NCBI GenBank assembly: GCA_009392275.1
Contig: VFGV01000003.1
Span: 1-64,000 of the forward strand
DNA from: SAR202 cluster bacterium
Lineage (GTDB): Bacteria; Chloroflexota; Dehalococcoidia; Lucifugimonadales; UBA2962
Length of the DNA stretch: 64,000 bases
Reading direction: 5' to 3'
Part shown: positions 15,168 to 23,925 of the stretch, piece by piece
Layout of the letters: each line of letters begins with the position of its first letter
Numbering within the stretch: the stretch's first letter is position 1
Program-made: the position numbers and the translations under genes
Notes under the pieces: generated by a model
What the model saw: the letters and a program-made list of their open reading frames with translations, nothing else
Database searches by the model: none
Told to the model about the DNA's origin: nothing

Positions 15168-16772
15168 TTGTCATTTGAACTTGACATTAAGAAACACTTT
15201 AACCAACTCGATAAAAATTCCACGATAAGTCGTCTCTGGGAAAGAGACTATACTTTATGGGATGATCAAGACGCTTCAATCAAAAAACGTCTTGGTTGGC
15301 TTTCAGCTGCGGAGCAGATGAAAACTAAACTCGGAGAAATTGAAGCCTTCGCTAATGAAATCAAGTTAGAAAACCTTAAGTATTTCGTGCTACTCGGCAT
15401 GGGGGGCAGTAGTAGGGCAGCAAAAGTCATTCATCGGACGATTGGATGGAATAACTCATTTCCTAAAATGGTACCACTCGAGTCAACGGTTCCCTCAACT
15501 ATTGGAAAAGCATTAAACGAGATAGATTTAAAAAGTACTTTAGTGATAGTTGCTTCTAAATCAGGCAACACCATGGAGCCGCTCCTGACTTACGAATTAT
15601 TTAAGAGTGAAATTGTCAAAGCGATCGGTCATCACGAAGCAATGAACCGGTTTGTGGCAATAACGGATGAGCACTCTCCGCTACATCAACTTTCTGTGAA
15701 AGAGAATTTCAGGAAAGCATTTTTAAATCCAAAAGATGTAGGGGGCCGATTTTCTGGCATTACTTATTTTGGCTTAGTACCAGCTGCATTATTAGGTGCA
15801 AATATTCGAGCGATGATTGATTCAGGAGAACATATGAGATCTTTATGCGCACCAGATAAGCCAACTGCAGAAAATCCTGGAGCTGTGCTCGGTGCCACAA
15901 TAGGATACCTGGCTAAATGCGGCCAGGACAAACTAACTTTAATTACGTCACCTTCCGTGTTTGGTTATGGATTATGGGTAGTCCAGTTAATTGCAGAAAG
16001 TCTGGGTAAGTCGGGTAAAGGCGTGATACCCATAGCTGGAGAGCCTTTAATGAAACCTGAACATTACGGGGACGACAGATTCTTTGTTTACCTTAGACTT
16101 GATACTGACGACAATGCGCAGACGGATACAGGAATCGCTGAAATAAAAAATAACGGCCATCCAGTAACCACAATTAATATGTCTAACATTAACTCTTTCG
16201 GTGCTGAAATATTTAGGTGGGAGATTGCAATTTCTATTGCTGCATCTGTATTGGAAGTCAACCCATTTAATCAACCAGATGTTCAGTTATCAAAAACTAG
16301 TACGCATGAAATCCTGTCTGATTTATCAACAAATAAATTAATAGCTAATATTGCACCTGACCCAATAAGCAAGCTTAATAGTTATTTAAATTCATGCCAG
16401 CCTAATGACTATTTTGCACTGCTTGCATATCTGCCGCATAACTCAACTATCGATCAAGCCCTGAGGTCAATGAGAGAGAAAGTAGCAAGAAAATATAAAA
16501 TCGCCACTACTTTAGGCCACGGACCAAGTTACCTGCACTCAACAGGACAATTACATAAAGGTGGTCCTAACTCGGGGATTTTTCTTATGTTAACAGCACC
16601 ACATGAGAATGACATTTCAATTCCCACTAAATCATATACATTCGGACAAGTTACCGATGCTGACGCAATTGGAGATCTGCAAACTTTAAAGAACCTAAAC
16701 AGAAGAGTCGTCCATATCAAACTTGCGAATGACTCTTCAGATGCAATATCCTGCTTAACGGAGCATCTATAG
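15168..16772 (+). CDS. glucose-6-phosphate isomerase of the transaldolase/PGI-fusion type, stand-alone
   Basis: Two SIS domains of a phosphoglucose isomerase. The sequence follows the PGI half of bifunctional transaldolase/PGI proteins: LLGMGGSSRAAK, ASKSGNTMEP, GGRFSGITYFGLVPAALLG, FGAEIFRWEIA followed by NPFNQPDVQ, and LHSTGQLHKGGPNSG. It should interconvert glucose-6-P and fructose-6-P. The 534 aa contain no transaldolase domain and no such gene is nearby. It starts with TTG, 2 nt after the previous stop and 8 nt from AGGA. Confidence 0.85.
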   Translation: MSFELDIKKHFNQLDKNSTISRLWERDYTLWDDQDASIKKRLGWLSAAEQMKTKLGEIEAFANEIKLENLKYFVLLGMGGSSRAAKVIHRTIGWNNSFPKMVPLESTVPSTIGKALNEIDLKSTLVIVASKSGNTMEPLLTYELFKSEIVKAIGHHEAMNRFVAITDEHSPLHQLSVKENFRKAFLNPKDVGGRFSGITYFGLVPAALLGANIRAMIDSGEHMRSLCAPDKPTAENPGAVLGATIGYLAKCGQDKLTLITSPSVFGYGLWVVQLIAESLGKSGKGVIPIAGEPLMKPEHYGDDRFFVYLRLDTDDNAQTDTGIAEIKNNGHPVTTINMSNINSFGAEIFRWEIAISIAASVLEVNPFNQPDVQLSKTSTHEILSDLSTNKLIANIAPDPISKLNSYLNSCQPNDYFALLAYLPHNSTIDQALRSMREKVARKYKIATTLGHGPSYLHSTGQLHKGGPNSGIFLMLTAPHENDISIPTKSYTFGQVTDADAIGDLQTLKNLNRRVVHIKLANDSSDAISCLTEHL

Positions 16773-16805
16773 TATTATATTATCCAGCATATACATGAGG
16801 TATTA

Positions 16806-18503
16806 ATGAACCCAGAAGTTTTTAAGCCGGATGGCACAAGCATTGAATACGATGTTGGTACCATTATGCCTGATGGAACAAGACTATCATCGGACATATA
16901 TTTCCCTTCTAAAAGCCGACCTGGTCCATATCCAGTAATATTGTATAGAACTCCATACAGTAACCAGATGGATTACTTAGTTGAAAGAGGTAAATATTTC
17001 TCACAGAACGGGTACGTTGTAGTTTGCCAAGATGTAAGGGGAAGACACGACTCTGCCGGTGAATTCATAAGATGGAAACATGAGTTTACTGATGGCAACG
17101 AAACTATTAATTGGATAGGAAACCAGGAGTGGTGTGACGGAAACGTAGGAATGGCAGGGCCTTCTTACCTAGGTTATGTGCAGTGGCAAGCAGCCTGTAT
17201 GGAAAATGATTTTCTTAAATGCATAATACCAACTGTAATGAGCGGAGATTTGCATGAGGCGCCTCACTATCAGGGAGGAGCTTTCCAGCTAGCACTTAAT
17301 ACAACTTGGTCGTTCAGGACAGACGGTAAAACCATGCAGACAATCGATGATTATGACTGGGAAAGACTTTTTTACCATCTGCCCATTAGAGATATACCAT
17401 CCGCTGCAGGGAAAAATATTCCAGACTTTGTCGAATGGGTTGATAATCCAGATTTCGGTGATTACTGGGATGAAATAAACGTAATAAACAAACTAGAGGC
17501 TATTAAAATTCCGTGCCTTCACATAGGTGGTTGGTACGATCTATATCCACAAGGCACCTTGAACCTATTTAAAGGTATGCAAGAACGTGGAGGTTCTAAA
17601 TTTGCCCGTGAAAACCAACATGTAATAATCGGTCCCTGGGTCCATAACGCCAGTGAAACTACAACGGCAGGCGATATAGACTTTGGTGTTGATTCAATAC
17701 TAGATCTAAAAGAAATCGAACTTTCATGGTTCGACAAGTGGTTAAAAGGTATACCGGACAGTTTTGAACAATCATCCCCCGTAAAAATTTTCATGATGGG
17801 AAGCAACGAGTGGCGTACCGAGGAATCTTGGCCGCCAAAAGATATAACAAACACCCCTATATTCCTACACAGTAATGGAAATTCAAATTCTGCTTCCGGA
17901 GATGGATTTCTATCTTTTGATAAACCCGGTAAAGAAAAGACAGATGGTTTTACGTACAACCCTATGTTTCCGGTACCAACCAAAGGCGGAGGCAATTGTT
18001 GTGATCCACATATAGTAAATTGGGGAGCATTCGATCAAAGAGAGGTAGAGGCCAGAGCCGATATTCTCGTATACACAAGCAAAACTCTGACTTCGGAAAT
18101 GGAAATCAGTGGGCCAATAATACTCAAATTATTTGCGTCCACAGATTGTCGTGACACCGACTTCACGGCAAAATTGGTAGATGTTTTTCCAGATGGTAAG
18201 GCTATCAATTTATGCGACGGGATAATTAGAGGCAGGTATAGAGATAGCACTAAGCAACAATCTCTTTTGAATCCAGGCGAGGTTTATGAATTCACGATAG
18301 ATTTATACCCTACTAGCAATGTATTCCTACCAGGTCATAAAATTCGATTAGATATATCAAGTTCTAATTTCCCAAGATTCGACCGTAATCCCAACACTGG
18401 CAATGAATTCGGTAAGGACTGTGAATTAAAGACAGCAAACCAGACTATATATCATGATGAGAAATTTGCTTCTCACTTATTATTACCACTAAAGAAAAAA
18501 TGA
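16806..18503 (+). CDS. CocE/NonD family hydrolase (X-Pro dipeptidyl-peptidase S15 fold)
   Basis: Alpha/beta hydrolase of the CocE/NonD family (565 aa). The nucleophile elbow GPSYLGY holds the catalytic Ser, the preceding DVRGRHDSAGEF block is typical, and the C-terminal half is the family's jelly-roll domain (DFTAKLVDVFPDGKA, PGHKIRLDISSSNFPRFDRNPNTG). Members cleave esters, acylated amino acids or X-Pro peptides; the substrate is not predictable. No signal peptide is visible, so it is probably cytoplasmic. TGAGG lies before the ATG. Confidence 0.88.
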   Translation: MNPEVFKPDGTSIEYDVGTIMPDGTRLSSDIYFPSKSRPGPYPVILYRTPYSNQMDYLVERGKYFSQNGYVVVCQDVRGRHDSAGEFIRWKHEFTDGNETINWIGNQEWCDGNVGMAGPSYLGYVQWQAACMENDFLKCIIPTVMSGDLHEAPHYQGGAFQLALNTTWSFRTDGKTMQTIDDYDWERLFYHLPIRDIPSAAGKNIPDFVEWVDNPDFGDYWDEINVINKLEAIKIPCLHIGGWYDLYPQGTLNLFKGMQERGGSKFARENQHVIIGPWVHNASETTTAGDIDFGVDSILDLKEIELSWFDKWLKGIPDSFEQSSPVKIFMMGSNEWRTEESWPPKDITNTPIFLHSNGNSNSASGDGFLSFDKPGKEKTDGFTYNPMFPVPTKGGGNCCDPHIVNWGAFDQREVEARADILVYTSKTLTSEMEISGPIILKLFASTDCRDTDFTAKLVDVFPDGKAINLCDGIIRGRYRDSTKQQSLLNPGEVYEFTIDLYPTSNVFLPGHKIRLDISSSNFPRFDRNPNTGNEFGKDCELKTANQTIYHDEKFASHLLLPLKKK

Positions 18504-18576
18504 TCAGTCTATTCAATTATCCTGATCCTCTATGTATTATTACAGTTGAAAAATTACGAAATATAAAGGCGGTCTT

Positions 18577-18849
18577 ATGAGTATAAAAGTTGTTGTATCA
18601 ATGGATGTAAAAGACTTTGAAAGTTTTGGTAAAGTATTCAACGGCGAAGGGGCAAAGAATGCCCGTGAATCAGTTGGGTTGATGGCACAGGCACACAAGA
18701 ACTTAGATGATCCTAGTAATGCGGTAGTGATAGGCACTGCCCCATCCAAAGAAGCATTTCTTGGGTTTTTAACTACTCCCGAACAAGCTGAACGAATGAA
18801 ATCTGCAGGCGTGGTGTCAAAACCTACTGTCACGTTTTTGGAGAATTAA
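18577..18849 (+). CDS. small dimeric alpha/beta-barrel-like protein, unknown function
   Basis: A 90-aa protein with the pattern of small antibiotic-monooxygenase-like or DUF3764-like proteins: an N-terminal strand IKVVVSMDVKDFESFGKVF, a helix, a second strand NAVVIGTAPSKEAFLGFL, and a C-terminal strand VVSKPTVTFLEN. It has no catalytic motif that can be pointed to. It follows the CocE-like hydrolase after 73 nt on the same strand, and converges on the kelch pair. Confidence 0.7.
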   Translation: MSIKVVVSMDVKDFESFGKVFNGEGAKNARESVGLMAQAHKNLDDPSNAVVIGTAPSKEAFLGFLTTPEQAERMKSAGVVSKPTVTFLEN

Positions 18850-18872
18850 TTTTTATATGAATGAGGTTTAAG

Positions 18873-19948
18873 TGGATTAGATTTATTCTCCAGGAGAATA
18901 AATCTCTATTAAGTTAGACATTTCACGCCTATCAGCGTCTTCTGTTTCTGCTTGACCACCTATAACCATCACATTACCATCGTTCATTTTTACGGATGTG
19001 TGTTGATGACGCCCGAAAGTAAGGGAAGGACCGATCGACCATTGCCCTGATTCAATATCGTACACTTCAGTCTCTGCTAACGTATTTGATCCGCCTATAA
19101 CGATCAACGTGCCATTATCTAATAGATGAGCTGTATGAAGTTGCCTGCCCATCGACAACTCGCCTGTCAAAGTCCATGTATCTGCCGATGGATCATAAAT
19201 TTCAGCACTAGCTAAAGGACCCATTCCTCCAACAACTAACACCCGGCCGTCCTCGAGTAAATTGGCTGTGTGAGATGCTCTTGCGGTGTTCATAGGTGAT
19301 ACAAGAGTCCATTCACCTGTAGCCTGATCCCATATTTCAGCAGATGTTCGATTCAGTTCTGCTGAATCGGTATCTTGTGTATTTTTGGAGGACCCGCCGG
19401 CAGCAAGCACCTTACCATCAGATAAAACGGTCAAAGTAAATAACGCTCTAGATTCGTTCATTTCTCCAGTGAGAGTAAATTCATCCAGTGATGGACCGGA
19501 TATTTCAACTGTAGCTACGACGCCTATATCCGCACCACCAGCAACGATAACCGTTCCGTCATTCAGGGTAGCGCATGAATGCTTATATCGTTTCTTTTTC
19601 ATTTTTGGACCTTTGATCCACTCTCCACTAGATGAATCTAAGATTTCTGTTGTTTTCAGGTTAACTCTGCGTTCATCTGCACCACCAATTATCATAGCCC
19701 TACCGTCTGCTAAAGTTACTCCACAATGAATTTCACGTTTTGAAGACATTTCATTAACAGATTTCCATTCACCTGTAGCTACTTCAAATACCTCTGCAGT
19801 AGCTAATCTCGGCGGTCTTATAGTTGCCCCTCTACCACGTCCTCCAGCAGAAACAACATCTCCATTACCTAGTACCAAGCTTACAAAATCCATCCTTGCA
19901 TCAGTCATGTTTGCTCCATCACTGAAAGAGCCTAAATCTCTATCTGAT
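18873..19948. repeat. kelch tandem duplication, copy A
   Basis: This 1076-nt block repeats at 20064-21139 with a fixed offset of 1191 nt. The only differences noticed are two substitutions near 18893-18901 (one changes Pro to Ser in the C-terminal YSPGE/YSSGE). It covers all kelch blades of the gene at 18883. Identity this high points to a very recent duplication, gene conversion or an assembly effect. Confidence 0.9.
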
Positions 19949-20049
19949 TGATCCACGGCTTGGGTTTCAGTTTCTTGACTTTCATTAGAACAAACAACTG
20001 TACTTATGATTAGAAGACCTAGAAAAAGTACTTTTAGCATTGTTTTCAT
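18883..20049 (-). CDS. seven-bladed kelch-repeat lipoprotein-like protein, copy A
   Basis: Exported 388-aa beta-propeller. The hydrophobic signal (residues 4-19) ends at Cys20 in STVVCSNES, a poor lipobox (Val at -1) but in the right place. Seven kelch blades follow, with turns such as DGRAMIIGG, DGTVIVAGG, DGKVLAAGG, DGRVLVVGG, NGTLIVIGG and DGNVMVIGG. AAGGAAGG is 6 nt before ATG. It is the downstream gene of a tandem pair, 24 nt after copy B. From the linker onward it is identical to copy B except the penultimate-but-one residue. The linker is shorter (TQAVDQSDRD). Role: probably a surface binding scaffold. Confidence 0.85.
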   Translation of the reverse strand: MKTMLKVLFLGLLIISTVVCSNESQETETQAVDQSDRDLGSFSDGANMTDARMDFVSLVLGNGDVVSAGGRGRGATIRPPRLATAEVFEVATGEWKSVNEMSSKREIHCGVTLADGRAMIIGGADERRVNLKTTEILDSSSGEWIKGPKMKKKRYKHSCATLNDGTVIVAGGADIGVVATVEISGPSLDEFTLTGEMNESRALFTLTVLSDGKVLAAGGSSKNTQDTDSAELNRTSAEIWDQATGEWTLVSPMNTARASHTANLLEDGRVLVVGGMGPLASAEIYDPSADTWTLTGELSMGRQLHTAHLLDNGTLIVIGGSNTLAETEVYDIESGQWSIGPSLTFGRHQHTSVKMNDGNVMVIGGQAETEDADRREMSNLIEIYSPGE

Positions 20050-20063
20050 CTTGTGCCTTCCTT

Positions 20064-21139
20064 TGGATTAGATTTATTCTCCAGAAGAATATATCTCTAT
20101 TAAGTTAGACATTTCACGCCTATCAGCGTCTTCTGTTTCTGCTTGACCACCTATAACCATCACATTACCATCGTTCATTTTTACGGATGTGTGTTGATGA
20201 CGCCCGAAAGTAAGGGAAGGACCGATCGACCATTGCCCTGATTCAATATCGTACACTTCAGTCTCTGCTAACGTATTTGATCCGCCTATAACGATCAACG
20301 TGCCATTATCTAATAGATGAGCTGTATGAAGTTGCCTGCCCATCGACAACTCGCCTGTCAAAGTCCATGTATCTGCCGATGGATCATAAATTTCAGCACT
20401 AGCTAAAGGACCCATTCCTCCAACAACTAACACCCGGCCGTCCTCGAGTAAATTGGCTGTGTGAGATGCTCTTGCGGTGTTCATAGGTGATACAAGAGTC
20501 CATTCACCTGTAGCCTGATCCCATATTTCAGCAGATGTTCGATTCAGTTCTGCTGAATCGGTATCTTGTGTATTTTTGGAGGACCCGCCGGCAGCAAGCA
20601 CCTTACCATCAGATAAAACGGTCAAAGTAAATAACGCTCTAGATTCGTTCATTTCTCCAGTGAGAGTAAATTCATCCAGTGATGGACCGGATATTTCAAC
20701 TGTAGCTACGACGCCTATATCCGCACCACCAGCAACGATAACCGTTCCGTCATTCAGGGTAGCGCATGAATGCTTATATCGTTTCTTTTTCATTTTTGGA
20801 CCTTTGATCCACTCTCCACTAGATGAATCTAAGATTTCTGTTGTTTTCAGGTTAACTCTGCGTTCATCTGCACCACCAATTATCATAGCCCTACCGTCTG
20901 CTAAAGTTACTCCACAATGAATTTCACGTTTTGAAGACATTTCATTAACAGATTTCCATTCACCTGTAGCTACTTCAAATACCTCTGCAGTAGCTAATCT
21001 CGGCGGTCTTATAGTTGCCCCTCTACCACGTCCTCCAGCAGAAACAACATCTCCATTACCTAGTACCAAGCTTACAAAATCCATCCTTGCATCAGTCATG
21101 TTTGCTCCATCACTGAAAGAGCCTAAATCTCTATCTGAT
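20064..21139. repeat. kelch tandem duplication, copy B
   Basis: Second copy of the 1076-nt block at 18873-19948. Identity ends abruptly at 21139/19948 inside the post-signal linker. Beyond that the two genes share similar but clearly diverged signal-peptide DNA, so homogenisation stopped at the linker. Confidence 0.9.
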
Positions 21140-21282
21140 GTATCTGCTTGGGCCTGAGACTGAGACGCATCTGAAGTGGATTCTGATTGATCCATGGTTT
21201 CAGTTTCTTGACTTTCATTAGAGCAAACAACTGTACTTATGATTAGAAGACCTAGAAAAAGTATTTTTAGTATTGTTTTCAT
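20074..21282 (-). CDS. seven-bladed kelch-repeat lipoprotein-like protein, copy B
   Basis: Upstream member of the kelch pair, 402 aa from the preferred start. The first ATG (21291) abuts AAGGA, while the ATG at 21282 is 9 nt from it and gives MKTILKILFLGLL, matching the N-terminus of copy A. Signal peptide, Cys and seven blades are as in copy A. The linker carries about 16 extra residues rich in Ser/Gln/Ala/Asp (STSDASQSQAQADT). The linker is the only variable part, which suggests that the spacer to the membrane anchor may vary while the propeller is held constant. Confidence 0.85.
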   Translation of the reverse strand: MKTILKILFLGLLIISTVVCSNESQETETMDQSESTSDASQSQAQADTSDRDLGSFSDGANMTDARMDFVSLVLGNGDVVSAGGRGRGATIRPPRLATAEVFEVATGEWKSVNEMSSKREIHCGVTLADGRAMIIGGADERRVNLKTTEILDSSSGEWIKGPKMKKKRYKHSCATLNDGTVIVAGGADIGVVATVEISGPSLDEFTLTGEMNESRALFTLTVLSDGKVLAAGGSSKNTQDTDSAELNRTSAEIWDQATGEWTLVSPMNTARASHTANLLEDGRVLVVGGMGPLASAEIYDPSADTWTLTGELSMGRQLHTAHLLDNGTLIVIGGSNTLAETEVYDIESGQWSIGPSLTFGRHQHTSVKMNDGNVMVIGGQAETEDADRREMSNLIEIYSSGE

Positions 21283-21296
21283 ATTATGCATTCCTT

Positions 21297-21328
21297 AATA
21301 AACGCCCTCAATAATAAACGCCCTCAAT
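21297..21328. repeat. two perfect 16-bp tandem repeats
   Basis: AATAAACGCCCTCAAT occurs at 21297-21312 and again at 21313-21328 without a gap. The second copy contains the GNAT stop codon (TGA on the minus strand), and the first lies in the short gap before the kelch copy B start. It may be a simple slippage duplication. Loss of one copy would keep the GNAT stop and shorten the gap. Confidence 0.85.
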
Positions 21329-21890
21329 TAGTGCCAGTGTTATCAATCTTTAACTTCACATAAGTTACATAACCATCTGATTTATCGCAACTTTTTCCAT
21401 TTATTTGTATACATTCGTAATCTATGAAGTCCAATTTCTGTGCAACTCGTTGACTAGGGTAATTTTTTTGCTCGCACTTTATAAATACCTTTTCGAAAAT
21501 ATCCATATTAAATAAAGTTGATATTAGTCCGTTACAACTTCGAGTCGCTAATCCCCTACCACGATGATCCGGGGATACCCAGTAACCTAAATATGCACTA
21601 CTTTCTTTCCAATCCGTAGAGTACACGGTAATTAAGGCTGCCAACACTTTAGATATCCACACACCCAATGTTAAAGATTCCCCCTTTACTTTTTGTGATT
21701 CAAAGTTTCGGATGAGCTCACGTGTATCCGAAATACTTTCAGGACAATTTTGCCAGGTGGTCCATTTTAAAATATCAGTTTTATTGGCCTTCAAAAAAGC
21801 ATTGAGTTCTTCCGAATGGTATACATGCAACGGCATCATATATACGATGTCGTCTACTTTTAAATTTTTTACAGATTCAAATTTATTCAT
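21324..21890 (-). CDS. GNAT N-acetyltransferase, RimJ/RimL type
   Basis: A 188-aa acetyltransferase of the RimJ/RimL-like GNAT group. The acetyl-CoA site is in YLGYWVSPDHRGRGLATRSC, and the C-terminal VFIKCEQKNYPSQRVAQKLDF is the typical motif-B region with the N-x-S-x-x-V-A-x-K-L-D-F pattern. Substrate (ribosomal protein N-terminus, amino acid or antibiotic) is unknown. It is followed 41 nt later by the kelch pair on the same strand and may be cotranscribed with it. Confidence 0.85.
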   Translation of the reverse strand: MNKFESVKNLKVDDIVYMMPLHVYHSEELNAFLKANKTDILKWTTWQNCPESISDTRELIRNFESQKVKGESLTLGVWISKVLAALITVYSTDWKESSAYLGYWVSPDHRGRGLATRSCNGLISTLFNMDIFEKVFIKCEQKNYPSQRVAQKLDFIDYECIQINGKSCDKSDGYVTYVKLKIDNTGTN

Positions 21891-21954
21891 TTAAAAAACT
21901 GAATATATAATATTAGACTTAGGTTAACCAAGCTTCATAAATAAGGAAATTTCA

Positions 21955-22866
21955 ATTAATACCGAAAAGTTTAGTGTAGTTTTAGGTGCTAGTGGATCAC
22001 TTGGCCTGTCGCTAGTATCTCATCTGGTAGAAAAAGGCGAAAAAGTAAGAGCTGTAACAAGAACACCTGCCTCATATTGGAATAATCCGGCAGAAATAGT
22101 TCTAGCAGACATATCAACTCTAAGCGGTGCTGAGAAAGCATGCAAAGATGCTTCAGTTGTGTATAACTGTGTTTTCCCGCCAGAAGTCGAGCATGTTATT
22201 AAAGCATGTCTTAACAACCGATCAAAACTAATATTGGCTGACTGTCTTTCAATCTATGACTGTGGCAGCGGGCCAATGAATGAAAATACCCCGTATTTAG
22301 TCAATAATCGAGAAACTGCAAAAAGACGTGTATTGCTTGAAAATCTCCTGATATCAACTCGGAAATCACATAATTTAAATTTTGTGATAGCTAGAGGCAG
22401 CGACATGTTCGGCCCAGGGGTGATTGTGTCCACTATGGGCTCTACCATTTTCAGAAATGCTCTTGCTGGACGTTCCTCCACTTTAATGGGCGACATAGAC
22501 TTGCCTCATACATATACATATAGTAAAGATTTCGCTTATGCAATGGAGCAATTGGGAACAAGTGATAAAGCAACTGGTGGTGTTTGGCACGTGCCAAGTG
22601 CACCAACCTTAACGACAAATCAATTTTTAGATTTAATATATACCCAGGCAGGAACGCTTAAAAAAGTTAGGCGTTTAGGAAAATCAACTTTGAATTTTAT
22701 GGGTATATTTAACCCTCAAATTCGAGCAGCAAAGCGAGAGAAATTGTACCAATTTGAAAAACCTTTTGTATCAGATCATTCAAAATTTTCGAAAACATTT
22801 ACAGAAAATATAACCCCGCATGAAATTGCGATCAAAGAGACATTAGATTGGTTTAGTAGTTATTAG
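21955..22866 (+). CDS. NAD-dependent epimerase/dehydratase-like protein with probable ATT start
   Basis: Extended-SDR protein of about 303 aa. The cofactor motif VVLGASGSLG is encoded at 21976-22005, well upstream of the first GTG (22159), so the gene must start earlier. No in-frame ATG, GTG or TTG exists between the stop at 21925 and 22159. AAGGAA (21943-21948) stands 6 nt before an in-frame ATT at 21955, giving (M)NTEKFSVVLGASG. Later parts (GSDMFGPGV, the HTYTYSKDFAYAM segment, GGVWHVPSAPTLTTNQFLDL) match NAD-dependent epimerases acting on nucleotide sugars or small metabolites. The usual YxxxK is not obvious, so activity is uncertain. Confidence 0.78.
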   Translation: MNTEKFSVVLGASGSLGLSLVSHLVEKGEKVRAVTRTPASYWNNPAEIVLADISTLSGAEKACKDASVVYNCVFPPEVEHVIKACLNNRSKLILADCLSIYDCGSGPMNENTPYLVNNRETAKRRVLLENLLISTRKSHNLNFVIARGSDMFGPGVIVSTMGSTIFRNALAGRSSTLMGDIDLPHTYTYSKDFAYAMEQLGTSDKATGGVWHVPSAPTLTTNQFLDLIYTQAGTLKKVRRLGKSTLNFMGIFNPQIRAAKREKLYQFEKPFVSDHSKFSKTFTENITPHEIAIKETLDWFSSY

Positions 22867-22910
22867 CATAAAGCTTTATAAATATTCTATTGAAAACATA
22901 GGTGGCTAAA

Positions 22911-23879
22911 ATGAAATATGCTTTCGGGGCACTTGCCCAGGGATTATTTGGTAAACCAGAAAACCTTAAATTACTCGCTAATACAGGCGAGGCTCTCGGG
23001 TTTGACATTATGTGGGTTAATGATCACATCATTATGCCGTCCGATATTAAACCTAATTATCCCTATACCAAGACTGGAGAATTCAACGAGTTTGGAGATC
23101 AAGGAGATTATTTAGAACAGCTAACTGTCTTATCCTTCTTAGCCGGAATCACTCAAAAAGTTGGACTATTAACATCTGTGATGGTGGTGCCTTATCGAGA
23201 ACCTATAGTGACTGCAAAGGCAATAGCTTCAATAGATGTGCTTTCAAACGGACGTGTAATACTTGGATGTGGTGCCGGCTGGATGAAAGAGGAATTTGAG
23301 GCACTAAATAGACCGCCATTCAATGAAAGAGGTTCAATTACAGAGGAATACATTAAAATATTTAAGAACCTCTGGAGCGATAGTAGTCCTAGTTTTGAAG
23401 GAAAATACGCCTCATATAACGATATAGTCTTTGCACCTAAACCTAAACAACAACCTCATCCGCCGATCTGGATGGGTGGAGAAAGCAAACCTGCGCTAAG
23501 AAGAGCTGCCCGACTGGCTGACGTATGGTTTCCAATCATAGATAACCCCCGTAACCCACTTGATACCCCCAAAAGATTTGCCGATGGGATTAACCAAATG
23601 AAAGAAATAGCAGAACTTGAAGGTCGAAACCCGGATGAAATCGGTGTATCCTTCGCGATCAATTTATACGACGATACCAAAGAGCATCAAACCGCCTATG
23701 GTAAGCGTAGAGTATTCACAGGCTCACCTGAACAAATAGCGTCAGATATATCTGAATATAAAGCTCTGGGAGCTGAATGTCTTATGATCGGGTTCGCAGT
23801 TGATCCAAATTCTACTGATGCCACGATTGAGCAAATGCATAGATTTGCCGATGAGATTCGGCCTATGGTCGGCGATTAA
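22911..23879 (+). CDS. LLM-class flavin/F420-dependent oxidoreductase
   Basis: Luciferase-like TIM-barrel protein of 322 aa using F420 or FMN. The N-terminal strand KYAFGALAQG, GFDIMWVNDH, the GLLTSVMVVPYREPIVTAKAIASIDVLSNGRVILGCGAGW block and PPIWMGG are hallmarks of the LLM F420-dependent group. Substrate unknown. The ATG at 22911 has AGGTGG 5 nt upstream; a GTG at 22902 would add three residues but lacks its own site. It follows the epimerase-like gene by 44 nt and precedes an aldo/keto reductase, suggesting one redox unit. Confidence 0.88.
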   Translation: MKYAFGALAQGLFGKPENLKLLANTGEALGFDIMWVNDHIIMPSDIKPNYPYTKTGEFNEFGDQGDYLEQLTVLSFLAGITQKVGLLTSVMVVPYREPIVTAKAIASIDVLSNGRVILGCGAGWMKEEFEALNRPPFNERGSITEEYIKIFKNLWSDSSPSFEGKYASYNDIVFAPKPKQQPHPPIWMGGESKPALRRAARLADVWFPIIDNPRNPLDTPKRFADGINQMKEIAELEGRNPDEIGVSFAINLYDDTKEHQTAYGKRRVFTGSPEQIASDISEYKALGAECLMIGFAVDPNSTDATIEQMHRFADEIRPMVGD

Positions 23880-23925
23880 GATATTGATAAGATAGGTAAA
23901 TAATAAAAAAGTCGTAGGGAAATAA

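Noticed and set aside
19385-20920. Two identical 114-codon plus-strand frames inside the kelch genes (19385-19729 and 20576-20920)
   Set aside because: They are antisense shadows of the duplicated kelch coding sequence.
22159-22866. Epimerase-like protein starting at GTG 22159
   Set aside because: It would lose the whole cofactor-binding Rossmann motif, which is encoded in frame directly upstream.
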